From: Costus lasius
Lineage: Eukaryota > Streptophyta > Magnoliopsida > Zingiberales > Costaceae
DNA length: 64,000 bases
Assembly (NCBI GenBank): GCA_027563935.2
Contig: JANVAS020000222.1
Span: forward strand, 1,116,001-1,180,000
Direction of reading: 5' to 3'
In this document: positions 1 to 11,087 of the stretch, one piece after another
How the letters are laid out: the number at the start of each line of letters is the position of its first letter
Numbering within the stretch: position 1 is the stretch's first letter
The notes under the pieces: generated by a model
The model's input: only the letters and a program-made list of their open reading frames with translations
The model's database searches: none
What the model was told of the DNA's origin: nothing
Program-made: the position numbers and the translations under genes

Positions 1-691
1 AAGGCATGGTTGTTATTCAGGTTGTTACCTTGTCTGCTGTAATAAGTGTACTTCTGAATAATGTCTCAAAGCTGTTCAGCTAGGCTGACCGGCTATGAGT
101 CCTTAGTCGAGATATCTTGGTGAACATGAGACAGCCTTGATATGATGGAGACTAATATGAGTGCTAATCTTATAGGATGCTTCGAGCATGGAATAAGATG
201 TAGACTCATGGGTACATTGGATGTACTGGACAGACCCTACTGGGATATTGCATTGCTTGTCACAATGTGAATGATCCCTGTAAGCAGCAAGTGGCACATG
301 TCCTTTGACTTGAGATCACTTGTGTTTCTAAATGATGATTGTCATTGTTTTGAGGTAGTTCAATATCATTTGAAATATAATGATTATAGACTATCTTGGA
401 TGGTGAGCTTGAATCAGGTTAGGGCACTAGTGATAGATAAAGGATTGCCGTCTCCTTGTTTAAGGAGTGTGATGTTCTAGAGGCCCCCCCTATATGAGAT
501 GATTGAGGTAGTGTATGGCCATACCCAGATGACTATGTGCATCTGATCTAATCATGCTCATCGTATTGGAGTTACAAGCTTGACATGCTTGTCCAATAAG
601 AACATCCAGTGGCAAAGGACATATGTGTGCCTTGTGAGTTATGATTCACACTTGTGCCATGGTTTGGGTGTAGTCTTGGAAGACTATTTCC

Positions 692-699
692 TTTATATA
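692..699 (+). promoter_or_regulatory. TATA-like box of A-1 LTR
   Basis: TTTATATA in the sequence CCTTTATATAGGGAG. The same position is TTTATATC in A-3 and TTTATATT in A-4. It is the best core-promoter candidate in the LTR; transcription would start some 25-35 bp downstream, making about 720 bp of U3. There are several ATGs between here and 1469. Confidence 0.5.
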
Positions 700-1468
700 G
701 GGAGACAGTGATGTGTTGCTAGATACCCCTCACTGATCGTGATAACGTAAGTTGTCGTTACCGACATTTAAAGGAAACCCTTAGGGTCGCACAATTTGAT
801 GATATGGCTTTCTTGAGTCAGATCGTGTGGACTGAATTGTATGGGTTCAGTTTAAAAGGGGTTTAATCTCTGATTGTAAGTGAGATCTAGCCTGATCATG
901 TTTGATTGATTAGGGCTTTAGATCGGTAAGCTTCGATCGAGAGAGATGATGCTAGATCGGTGAGATCAGGAGCATCAGGAGATGAACGGCTAGATCATGA
1001 GCCATTTGGTTCATAGAGGGTCTAGACCATGCCTTGGCTTGGCTTGGTTTGAATTTGGTCTTTGGGCCAAATCGAATTGAACCAAAGCATGAACCGGTTC
1101 ACTAGGTGAACGCATGGTTCATCAAGAGGGGCGTTTTGGCGTTGGAAAGTGGCTTCATGACTTTCCATTTTGGGAAGTCATGTAACGTCATTTGTCTTGA
1201 TGTCGCCGAAGTGCATTTGCTCTCTTGTCTTTGCGTTTTGGTTTTGGAAAAAGTGAGCTTGCTTGCCATCTCGTGTGGAAGGAAGTGGACGACAAGAACA
1301 AGCGCTCGGCCAAGGAAACTTCTCCATCATCCTAACATTCGATCAAGGACACCTTGCGCATCCTTGCTAGCACAAGGAATCCAAGGAGAAGCCATCTTCT
1401 CTTGTGTGTGATTATCTTCGGAGAAGGGGCACTTGCGCCTTTGCTTCCAAAGCTCCATCTAAACCGAG

Positions 1469-1484
1469 ATGGCTATGGTATGAG
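1469..1484 (+). promoter_or_regulatory. Putative start codon and 5' splice donor in U5
   Basis: ATG GCT ATG (1469-1477) is followed at once by GTATGAG, a good plant 5' splice donor. Unspliced, the frame stops after four codons (ATG GCT ATG GTA TGA). The same layout is seen in A-2 (minus), A-3, A-4 and the LTR of A-0. Joining 1477 to 3409 keeps the frame into gag. Confidence 0.65.
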
Positions 1485-1642
1485 TCTCAACTTCACCAAG
1501 TTGAACATATGTTTATGCTAAGATTCTCGAAAACCTTTTGCTTCCGCTTGCAATGGTGATGCGCCACCCCTTTAAGGTTTTCGCCCCCCTCTTGAAAGGG
1601 ATTTTGTTTACTTGCGCTCCCCCATGAAGGGGACACTTCAAT

Positions 1643-1654
1643 TGGTATCAGAGC
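1643..1654 (+). other. Primer-binding site of A-1
   Basis: TGGTATCAGAGC, the standard plant copia site complementary to the 3' end of initiator Met-tRNA, two bases after the LTR end. It lies inside the proposed 5' intron. Confidence 0.92.
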
Positions 1655-2899
1655 GCCGGTTGAAGCATAATCATATGATTGCTTGATATACTATGTGATC
1701 CATGTTTGCGCATCTACATGTATGTTGATCTTGTTTGACATATGTTATCTCTTCATGCGAGTATGCTAGATAATAGTATGTTTATATTTGCGCATGTATG
1801 AGAGTTATGTTGATTGGCGCATATATGTTGGTTGCGGTTATACCATGTTGTTGTTGTTTTTCTAAAACCTAAATGACATGCGCGCCCAACTAGATCTAAG
1901 ATGTACCTATTGTAAACCCTTAGATGGGTTGATGGGGTTGAAAGCTTCATCTAGAATGGATCAAACTAGTCTGATCAGACCATCTGACAGCCTAGATGGG
2001 TTGACCAGATAGCACCTGTGCGCAAGCACGAGGTGGCTATAGGTCGACTGCATCCAAGGCGTGTAGCGAGGTCTGATTGAGACAACTTCTGAACACACTT
2101 GAGTTAGGCCCGGGGTCACACCCGCTTGCCAAAACTCATGAGAGTGGTTCAGCCCTTGGCGCATGCATGGTTGACCATCAGGTCAACTCGGGTCAGTTAG
2201 GACTCGGTGCATGCAAGGGAAAAGGATCTATCTAGATGGATGAGTGGATCCCTATCAATGGACCATTGTAAGGTTGTAGGGCACATAAGGAAATTAAAAG
2301 TGATGCCTATGGGGTTTTCTAAATTTTAATTTCTTGATTGGATCACATGATGATTGAAACCATATGCTTGTTTATTTACTCTTATGTGGGTTGCCCTATT
2401 GTGTGCTGTGCTGGGGCCTGTGAGCCTGGATTTAAAATTGTAAATTAATTTGTGATCTGCGAATCACATTGTACTTAATTTATAATGTATTGTTGACCTG
2501 CGAGTCAACCTTGTCTAGATAGATCAAAAATGTATTTTGATTAGACAAGAGCACAAAGGCACACATCCAAGAGGAGCATTCACCTGGTGGCGCACCTGAG
2601 GTGCTCTTGGCGCTAGAGCCCTAGGTTGGACCAGATGTGAGGCCAAGGAGCTCAAGTGAAGACTTAAGTAAAATTAAGGTCTTACTAGGGTTCATGGGCT
2701 TTTACCACATAAGATCATGCTTTCTACTTATTGCTAATAATTAGAATTGCATGTTTAAGTTTATCTTCTGCTATAGCCATAGGACATGCCTGATAGTAAG
2801 AAGATAAAAGACCGTTAAAATCCAACGCTAATATATCAAGCTCGTAAGCCTTCTGACGCGAAACCTCACCGTTCTGACTATCGTTGGAGCCGTGTTGAA

Positions 2900-2912
2900 C
2901 CCACTCAGTGGG
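2900..2912 (+). promoter_or_regulatory. Leader hairpin 1
   Basis: CCCAC-TCA-GTGGG, a five-base-pair stem with a three-base loop. It is also present in the leaders of A-2, A-3 and A-4. Confidence 0.5.
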
Positions 2913-3108
2913 CACGTCCATCTATCTTCAGACGGTGCTGGATTACACCTGCGTGTTACAGAGCAGGGATTTATCCCTTCTCGTTGCTCAGCATAGCACG
3001 TGGTGGTCCAGGGAGTAGGTCAGGTCAGCTTGACCATGTAGACTACATATGTGGCGCATATGGTAGCACATGGAGGCAGCCATCTCTGGGATCAGAGACT
3101 GTGTTGTA

Positions 3109-3121
3109 CCAACTCAGTTGG
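3109..3121 (+). promoter_or_regulatory. Leader hairpin 2
   Basis: CCAAC-TCA-GTTGG, the same hairpin as at 2900-2912 with one base pair exchanged on both sides of the stem. It lies in the same flanking context. Confidence 0.5.
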
Positions 3122-3379
3122 CACAGTCTGCTGGATTGCCAAGATGAAGGGGAATCGCACGGGTTGGCGATTGGCTGGGACAGCCTACCAGAAATTAGTG
3201 CTTGTCATCTCTGTGCATCTTATCTCGCTTGAGCGGGACGCGGAGACCAAGTATGAAATCTGGATCCCATCTCACTACAAGAGTGTTACTCTTTCGGACT
3301 GTTTACTGGATTTTTCAGTCAGACAAAATAGTGAGAAAAGAATCTTTCTTAAGTCCTGGATTGATTCTGAAACATTGAT

Positions 3380-3408
3380 ACTGACCTTGCTGTTCTTGCC
3401 TGTTGTAG
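3380..3408 (+). promoter_or_regulatory. Putative branch point and 3' splice acceptor before gag
   Basis: CTGAC branch-point consensus, then a T-rich tract, then TTGTAG ending at 3408, with about 24 nt between branch A and AG. Exon 2 would start at 3409, seven codons upstream of the usual gag ATG and in frame with it. The arrangement is conserved in A-2, A-3, A-4 and in the decayed family B element. Confidence 0.65.
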
Positions 3409-3429
3409 ATTTCTGCAGCAACGAACACC

Positions 3430-5463
3430 ATGAGCTTCAATGTGCGATCCCTACTGGAAAGGGAGAAGTTTGCTGGGCCGAACTTCTCTGACTGGTTCGG
3501 ACACCTTAAGATTGTTCTTAAGGCAGAGAGGAAACTGTATGTCCTCGAGACGGCGATACCGCCGCAGCCCGCTCCGAACGCCGCAAGGGCGGTTCGGGAT
3601 GCCTACGAAAAGCACGTCAATGATAGCATTGATGTCGCTTGCCTGATGCTAGCGTCTATGACGCCACCGCTGCAGCGTCAGCATGAGGATATGTCGGCTA
3701 TAGAAATTATAGCGAACCTCAAGATGCTGTATGCTGCACAGGCGAGGACTGAGCGCTATAATCTGACGAAGCTCTTCTTTCAGAGCAAACTGGCTGAGGG
3801 GAGCCCAGTGGGAGCTCATGTGCTCAAGATGATTGGGCACAAGGAGGCTCTAGAGAAACTGGGGCATACCGTCAACCAGGAGCTTGCTGTGGACATTATT
3901 CTACAGTCTCTTCCGCCTTCTTTCGATGCGTTCATCATTAATTTTAATATGAACAAAATCGATTGTACGCCGGCAGAGCTGCTGAATATGCTCTTGACAA
4001 CTGAGGAAACTCTGAAGGGTAAGCCTTCAACCTCTGTCTTAATGGTTCCTTCAAGGAACAAGAAGAAGGGGAAGAAGGGCAAGACCCCTGTCAAGAATTA
4101 CAGCAAGGCCCTGAAACAGAAGGTGAAGCGGTCGAAGGACAACAGGTGTTTCCACTGTGGCCAGCTGGGTCACTGGAAAAAGGACTGTAAAGCGCTCCAA
4201 GGAGATAAGAGGGGAAGCATCGCTTCTGGCTCAGGTATATATGTGACTGAGGTCATGTTATCTTCTTCTACCATTTCATGGGTGTTGGACACCGCATGTG
4301 GAGTTCACATTTGTTCAAATGTGCAGGAACTCAAGAGAAGATGGCAGGTGGGACAGCATGAGGTAGACCTACGAGTTGGAAACGGGGCACGGGTTGCTGC
4401 TGTTGCTGTAGGAGACTATTTCATTACTTTACCATCTGGCATTGTATTAGAATTGAACAATTGTTATTTTGTACCAAGTATCACCAAGAATATTATCTCC
4501 ATTCCTGCTCTAGTCAGGAAAGGATTTGCCTTTGAATGCAAGATTTCAAAGTGTGTTTTAACTTTTGATAATATTGTGTATGCGACTGGTTCAATTAACA
4601 ATGGGTTATACATGTTGGACATGGAAAATTCTATACAAAACATTGATAATAAGAAAGCCAAGTATGCTGATGACAGCACCTTGCTATGGCTTAGTCGTTT
4701 AGGCCATATAAACGAGAAGCGCATTAAGCGGTTGCATGATCATGGACTGCTGGGATCATTCTCCTATGAGGAGATTGATACATGCAAAGCTTGTTTGATG
4801 GGTAAAATGATGAAGTCTCCTTTTCTTCACAAAGGTCAAAGGACTTCAGGTTTACTGGACCTTATACACAGTGATGTGTGTGGGCCATTTAGTAAACATG
4901 CCAGAGGTGGCTATCAGTACTTCATTACCTTTACTGATGATTTCAGTAGGTATGGGTATGTCTATTTAATGAGACATAAAAGTGAATCTTTTGACAAGTT
5001 CAAAGAGTTCAAAAATGAAGTACAAAATCAGCTAGGCCGAAATATCAAGGCACTTCGTTCTGATCGAGGTGGTGAATACCTGAGTCATGCGTTTACTGAC
5101 TATCTGAAGGAGTGTGGGATTATCTCACAGCTCACTCCGCCAGGAACACCGCAGTGGAATGGTGTGTCCGAGAGGAGAAATAGAACGTTACTTGATATGG
5201 TTCGTTCTATGATGAGTCAGGCTACTCTTCCATATTCCTTTTGGGGTTTTCCACTGGAAACAGCTGCAAAGGTACTAAACCGAGTGCCATCCAAGGCAGT
5301 TTCAAAGACGCCATATGAGTTATGGTATGGGAAACAGCCTAGCTTGACATTTATCAGGATCTGGGGTTGCGAGGCTTATGTCAAAAAGCTCGCCTCTGGG
5401 AAACTGGAAAGCAGATCTGAGAAATGTATCTTTGTCGGTTACCCTAAGGAAACTAAGGGTTAT
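3430..5463 (+). pseudogene. gag-pol: A-1 gag-pol, 5' part (Gag, PR, IN), cut by A-2
   Basis: First 678 codons of a Gag-Pol polyprotein. Order: Gag (about residues 1-235); CCHC zinc knuckle starting CFHCGQLGHWKKDC (240-253); retropepsin with the D-T-A form of the catalytic motif (about 287-289); GAG-pre-integrase zinc domain; integrase core with DD35E. In the zinc domain the first histidine of the HHCC set is leucine (codon 421, CTT at 4690-4692), where A-2, A-3 and A-4 have CAT, so this copy may have been integrase-impaired even before interruption. The frame ends because the inserted A-2 LTR supplies TGA at 5464. The rest of pol resumes at 14601 in the same phase. If the leader is spliced, translation would begin at 1469 and add ten residues. 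Confidence 0.93.
5459..5463 (+). repeat. Target-site duplication GTTAT, left copy
   Basis: GTTAT here and at 14596-14600 flank element A-2 exactly. This marks the insertion point between the integrase and RT domains of A-1. Confidence 0.95.
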
Positions 5464-7182
5464 TGAAGTGTCCCCTTCATGGGGGAGCGCAAGTAAACAA
5501 AATCCCTTTCAAGAGGGGGGCGAAAACCTTAAAGGGGTGGCGCATCACCATTGCAAGCGGAAGCAAAAGGTTTTCGAGAATCTTAGCATAAACATATGTT
5601 CAACTTGGTGAAGTGGAGACTCATACCATAGCCATCTCGGTTTAGATGGAGCTTTGGAAGCAAAGGCGCAAGTGCCCCTTCTCCGAAGATAATCACACAC
5701 AAGAGAAGATGGCTTCTCCTTGGATTCCTTGTGCTAGCAAGGATGCGCAAGGTGTCCTTGATCGAATGTTAGGATGATGGAGAAGTTTCCTTGGCCGAGC
5801 GCTTGTTCTTGTCGTCCACTTCCTTCCACACGAGATGGAAAGCAAGCTCTCTTTTTCCAAAACCAAAACGCAAAGACAAGAGAGCAAATGCACTTCGGCG
5901 ACATCAAGACAAATGACGTTACATGACTTCCCAAAATGGAAAGTCATGAAGCCACTTTCCAACGCCAAAACGCCCCTCTTGATGAACCATGCGTTCACCT
6001 AGTGAACCGGTTCATGCTTTGGTTCAATTCGATTTGGCCCAAAGACCAAATTCAAACCAAGCCAAGCCAAGGCATGGTCTAGACCCTCTATGAACCAAAT
6101 GGCTCATGATCTAGCCGTTCATCTCCTGATGCTCCTGATCTCACCGATCTAGCATCATCTCTCTCGATCGAAGCTTACCGATCTAAAGCCCTAATCAATC
6201 AAACATGATCAGGCTAGATCTCACTTACAATCAGAGATTAAACCCCTTTAAACTGAACCCATACAATTCAGTCCACACGATCTGACTCAAGAAAGCCATA
6301 TCATCAAATTGTGCGACCCTAAGGGTTTCCTTTAAATGTCGGTAACGACAACTTACGTTATCACGATCAGTGAGGGGTATCTAGCAACACATCACTGTCT
6401 CCCTATATAAAGGAAATAGTCTTCCAAGACTACACCCAAACCATGGCACAAGTGTGAATCAAAACTCACAAGGCACACATATGTCCTTTGCCACTGGATG
6501 TTCTTATTGGACAAGCATGTCAAGCTTGTAACTCCAATACGATGAGCATGATTAGATCAGATGCACATAGTCATCTGGGTATGGCCATACACTACCTCAA
6601 TCATCTCATATAGGGGGGCCTCTAGAACATCACACTCCTTAAACAAGGAGACGGCAATCCTTTATCTATCACTAGTGCCCTAACCTGATTCAAGCTCACC
6701 ATCCAAGATAGTCTATAATCATTATATTTCAAATGATATTGAACTACCTCAAAACAATGACAATCATCATTTAGAAACACAAGTGATCTCAAGTCAAAGG
6801 ACATGTGCCACTTGCTGCTTACAGGGATCATTCACATTGTGACAAGCAATGCAATATCCCAGTAGGGTCTGTCCAGTACATCCAATGTACCCATGAGTCT
6901 ACATCTTATTCCATGCTCGAAGCATCCTATAAGATTAGCACTCATATTAGTCTCCATCATATCAAGGCTGTCTCATGTTCACCAAGATATCTCGACTAAG
7001 GACTCATAGCCTGTCAGCCTAGCTGAACAGCTTTGAGACATTATTCAGAAGTACACTTATTACAGCAGACAAGGTAACAACCTGAATAACAACCATGACT
7101 TATTATAAACTTAAGAGTTTATTACATGATACTTTTACAATCCCGAGGCCTCAAACATTAGCCTTAAGGGCATACCCCAACA
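5464..7182 (-). repeat. 3' LTR of A-2
   Basis: 1719 bp, reading TGTTGGGGTATGCCC on the minus strand at 7182 and ending CACTTCA at 5464. The purine tract adjoins it at 7183. Confidence 0.96.
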
Positions 7183-7193
7183 ATCTCCCACTT
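7183..7193 (-). other. Polypurine tract of A-2
   Basis: Minus strand AAGTGGGAGAT directly abuts the 3' LTR. The same tract occurs at 16461-16471 and 46663-46673. Confidence 0.85.
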
Positions 7194-7202
7194 GCACTTA
7201 AT

Positions 7203-9233
7203 CTAATGGTTGAGAAATCTCAAACCCATATTATTACAGTGCTTCTCATGCTTCTGCTGCGCCAGAGGCTTGGTAAGCGGGTCTGCCAGATTGTCATCTG
7301 TATGAACCTTGCAAATCTTGATCTCGCCTCGATCAATGATCTCCCGGATCAAGTGAAACCGTCTCTGTATGTGCTTGGACTTCTGGTGCGACCGTGGTTC
7401 CTTTGCTTGTGCGATTGCTCCAGTGTTATCACAGAAGATAACCAAAGGATCAGCACTCGAAGGAACGACACCAAGTTCTCTCACGAACTTACGAATCCAC
7501 ACTGCCTCCTTGGATGCTTCCGAGGCTGCAACATACTCGGCTTCAGTTGTGGAATCAGCAACAGTAGACTGTTTGAAACTCTTCCACACCACTGCTCCAC
7601 CATTCAAGCTAAAAACATAGCCTGATTGCGATCGGAAATCATCCTGGTCCGACTGGAACGAAGCGTCAGTATATCCCTCTATACTGAGTTCTTCCTGACC
7701 ACCATATATCAAGAACATATCTTTGGTCCTCCGCAGATATTTTAAGATGTTCTTGACCGCAATCCAGTGCGCCAAACCTGGATTACTTTGGAATCGACTG
7801 GTCACGCTTAACCCGTAAGCGACGTCTGGGCGAGTACACAACATTGCATACATAATGGACCCAATAGCCGAAGCATAAGGCGTATTGTCCATTTCATCTT
7901 TCTCAGTCTGTGTTTGTGGACACTGACTCTTCGAAAGATTCAGACCATGTCTGACTGGAAGATATCCACGTTTAGAATTCTCTAAATGGAATCTCTCCAG
8001 GACCTTATCGATGTAAGTACTCTGGCACAGCCCGAGAAGCCTCTTAGATCTATCCCTGTAGATCTTCACACCTAGTACATAGGCTGCTTCTCCTAAATCT
8101 TTCATCTGGAAACATTTTCCTAACCATGCTTTAACAGCATGCAGTTCAGGAATATCATTTCCAATGATCAAGATATCATCGACGTAGAGGATTAGGAATG
8201 TAATCACGCTCCCACTAAACCTCTTATATACACACGGGTCATCCTCGTTCTTGATGAAACCAAACTCAGAGATTGATTCATCAAAACGAATGTTCCAGCT
8301 TCTTGATGCTTGTTTAAGTCCATAAATGGACTTCTTTAACTTGCATATTTTATGACGATCTGCTGGATTAGTGAAACCCTCAGGTTGTGTCATATACACA
8401 TCCTCATCCAGATTTCCATTAAGGAAAGCTGTTTTCACATCCATCTGCCAGATCTCATAGTCGTAATATGCTGCTATCGCGAAAAGAATCCGAATAGACT
8501 TAAACATGGCTACAGGAGAGAAGGTTTCATCATAATCTATCCCGTAGATTTGTTTGAAACCTTTCGCAACTAGTCTGCCTTTATAGGTAACCACGTTACC
8601 ATCCATGTCAATCTTCTTCTTGAAGATCCATTTACAGCCTATAGGGATTACTCCCGGAGGCGGATCAACCAAATCCCAGACTTGGTTATCTGACATGGAG
8701 TCCATCTCGGCTCGCATAGCATCAAGCCATCTAGCTGACTCCGGTCCACTGACCGCATCCGCATAAGTTAGGGGTTCATCATTATCAATGATGTAGACTC
8801 CGTCATAGCGCTCAGGCTGTCGACGGATCCTACCCGATCTTCGCGGTTCCCGTGATATCTGAGCCTCAGGTTGTTCAATAACCTGATCTACCGGCTCAGG
8901 CTCATCCAACTCTGCTTGACTACTTTGTCCTTCCTCTGGAATCTGATCCAGCTTTATTTCTCTCCCACTGGCCTCTTGCAGAAGAAACTCCTTCTCAAGA
9001 AATATGGCCGTCCGAGCAACAAAAACCTTGTTCTCTTTGGGATTGTAGAAATAATAACCCTTAGTTTCCTTAGGGTAACTGACAAAGATACATTTCTCAG
9101 ATCTGCTTTCCAGTTTCCCAGAGGCGAGCTTTTTGACATAAGCCTCGCAACCCCAGATCCTGATAAATGTCAAGCTAGGCTGTTTCCCATACCATAACTC
9201 ATATGGCGTCTTTGAAACTGCCTTGGATGGCAC
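7203..9233 (-). pseudogene. gag-pol: A-2 gag-pol, 3' part (RT and RNase H) after a nonsense codon
   Basis: Downstream 676 codons of the polyprotein, in the same frame as 9234-11087 and separated from it by one TGA. It carries the integrase tail, a charged linker, reverse transcriptase (QMDVKTAFLNG catalytic aspartate; YVDD box as LYVDDILIIG) and RNase H (YTDAS, TEAEY, CDN motifs), and ends at the family's usual stop after LRFLNH. It begins with a GTG valine codon, not a real start, so this half would be made only by readthrough or from another start. No other lesion was seen. Confidence 0.92.
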
Positions 9234-11087
9234 TCAGTTTAGTACCTTTGCAGCTGTTTCCAGTGCAAAACCCCAAAAGGAATATGGAAGAGTAGCCTGA
9301 CTCATCATAGAACGAACCATATCAAGTAACGTTCTATTTCTCCTCTCGGACACACCATTCCACTGCGGTGTTCCTGGCGGAGTGAGCTGTGAGATAATCC
9401 CACACTCCTTCAGATAGTCAGTAAACGCATGACTCAGGTATTCACCACCTCGATCAGAACGAAGTGCCTTGATATTTCGGCCTAGCTGATTTTGTACTTC
9501 ATTTTTGAACTCTTTGAACTTGTCAAAAGATTCACTTTTATGTCTCATTAAATAGACATACCCATACCTACTGAAATCATCAGTAAAGGTAATGAAGTAC
9601 TGATAGCCACCTCTGGCATGTTTACTAAATGGCCCACACACATCACTGTGTATAAGGTCCAGTAAACCTGAAGTCCTTTGACCTTTGTGAAGAAAAGGAG
9701 ACTTCATCATTTTACCCATCAAACAAGCTTTGCATGTATCAATCTCCTCATAGGAGAATGATCCCAGCAGTCCATGATCATGCAACCGCTTAATGCGCTT
9801 CTCGTTTATATGGCCTAAACGACTATGCCATAGCAAGGTGCTGTCATCAGCATACTTGGCTTTCTTATTATCAATGTTTTGTATAGAATTTTCCATGTCC
9901 AACATGTATAACCCATTGTTAATTGAACCAGTCGCATACACAATATTATCAAAAGTTAAAACACACTTTGAAATCTTGCATTCAAAGGCAAATCCTTTCC
10001 TGACTAGACCAGGAATGGAGATAATATTCTTGGTGATACTTGGTACAAAATAACAATTGTTCAATTCTAATACAATGCCAGATGGTAAAGTAATGAAATA
10101 GTCTCCTACAGCAACAGCAGCAACCCGTGCCCCGTTTCCAACTCGTAGGTCTACCTCATGCTGTCCCACCTGTCTTCTTCTCTTGAGTTCCTGCACATTT
10201 GAACAAATGTGAACTCCACATGCGGTGTCCAACACCCATGAAATGGTAGAAGAAGATAACATGACCTCAGTCACATATATACCTGAGCCAGAAGCGATGC
10301 TTCCCCTCTTATCTCCTTGGAGCGCTTTACAGTCCTTTTTCCAGTGACCCAGCTGGCCACAGTGGAAACACCTGTTGTCCTTCGACCGCTTCACCTTCTG
10401 TTTCAGGGCCTTGCTGTAATTCTTGACAGGGGTCTTGCCCTTCTTCCCCTTCTTCTTGTTCCTTGAAGGAACCATTAAGACAGAGGTTGAAGGCTTACCC
10501 TTCAGAGTTTCCTCAGTTGTCAAGAGCATATTCAGCAGCTCTGCCGGCGTACAATCGATTTTGTTCATATTAAAATTAATGATGAACGCATCGAAAGAAG
10601 GCGGAAGAGACTGTAGAATAATGTCCACAGCAAGCTCCTGGTTGACGGTATGCCCCAGTTTCTCTAGAGCCTCCTTGTGCCCAATCATCTTGAGCACATG
10701 AGCTCCCACTGGGCTCCCCTCAGCCAGTTTGCTCTGAAAGAAGAGCTTCGTCAGATTATAGCGCTCAGTCCTCGCCTGTGCAGCATACAGCATCTTGAGG
10801 TTCGCTATAATTTCTATAGCCGACATATCCTCATGCTGACGCTGCAGCGGTGGCGTCATAGACGCTAGCATCAGGCAAGCGACATCAATGCTATCATTGA
10901 CGTGCTTTTCGTAGGCATCCCGAACCGCCCTTGCGGCGTTCGGAGCGGGCTGCGGCGGTATCGCCGTCTCGAGGACATACAGTTTCCTCTCTGCCTTAAG
11001 AACAATCTTAAGGTGTCCGAACCAGTCAGAGAAGTTCGGCCCAGCAAACTTCTCCCTTTCCAGTAGGGATCGCACATTGAAGCTCAT
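9234..11087 (-). pseudogene. gag-pol: A-2 gag-pol, 5' part (Gag, PR, IN), ends at premature TGA
   Basis: 617 codons from the usual ATG (11087) to a TGA at 9236-9234. The other family members have CGA (Arg) at this codon, so it is a single C-to-T change at a CpG. Domains: Gag; CCHC zinc knuckle; D-T-A retropepsin; HHCC zinc domain with its first His intact, unlike A-1; integrase core with all three acidic residues. The truncated product would contain Gag, protease and the integrase core but no reverse transcriptase. The proposed spliced start lies at 13048 on the minus strand and is in frame. Confidence 0.93.

Larger units (their letters stand above)
1..1640 (+). repeat. 5' LTR of A-1 (partial)
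   Basis: Matches the 3' LTR (16553-18192) base for base apart from about three substitutions. It ends in CA directly before a primer-binding site. A-1 LTRs share private variants, for example GTGAGC near 1253 where A-2 has GAGAGC, which confirms the pairing of LTRs. Confidence 0.96.
1655..3429 (+). other. Long untranslated leader of A-1
   Basis: About 1.8 kb without a plausible coding region; short ORFs here are not conserved as proteins. It holds two near-identical hairpins (2900-2912 and 3109-3121) in a shared GTGTTG...GGCAC context. At its 3' end there is a branch-point-like CTGAC, a pyrimidine-rich stretch and TAG. BARE/Angela elements are known for leaders of this size. Packaging or dimerisation signals would be expected here, but the role of the hairpins is inference. 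Confidence 0.8.

Noticed and set aside
103..297. 64-codon minus-strand ORF repeated in most family A LTRs
   Set aside because: It recurs only because the LTRs are near-identical. It is in U3 and the diverged copies change freely, so there is no sign of protein constraint.
1106..1411. 101-codon ORF in the LTRs of A-1 and A-2
   Set aside because: Absent from the A-3, A-4 and A-0 LTRs. It looks like chance in the transcribed part of the LTR, although it would act as an upstream ORF.
3051..3491. 146-codon ORF spanning the leader end and gag start
   Set aside because: Out of frame with gag and disrupted in A-3 and A-4; a shadow of the leader.
7095..7625. 176-codon ORF antisense to RNase H (also at 16029-16559)
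   Set aside because: An antisense shadow of a conserved coding region joined to LTR sequence; present wherever pol is present.
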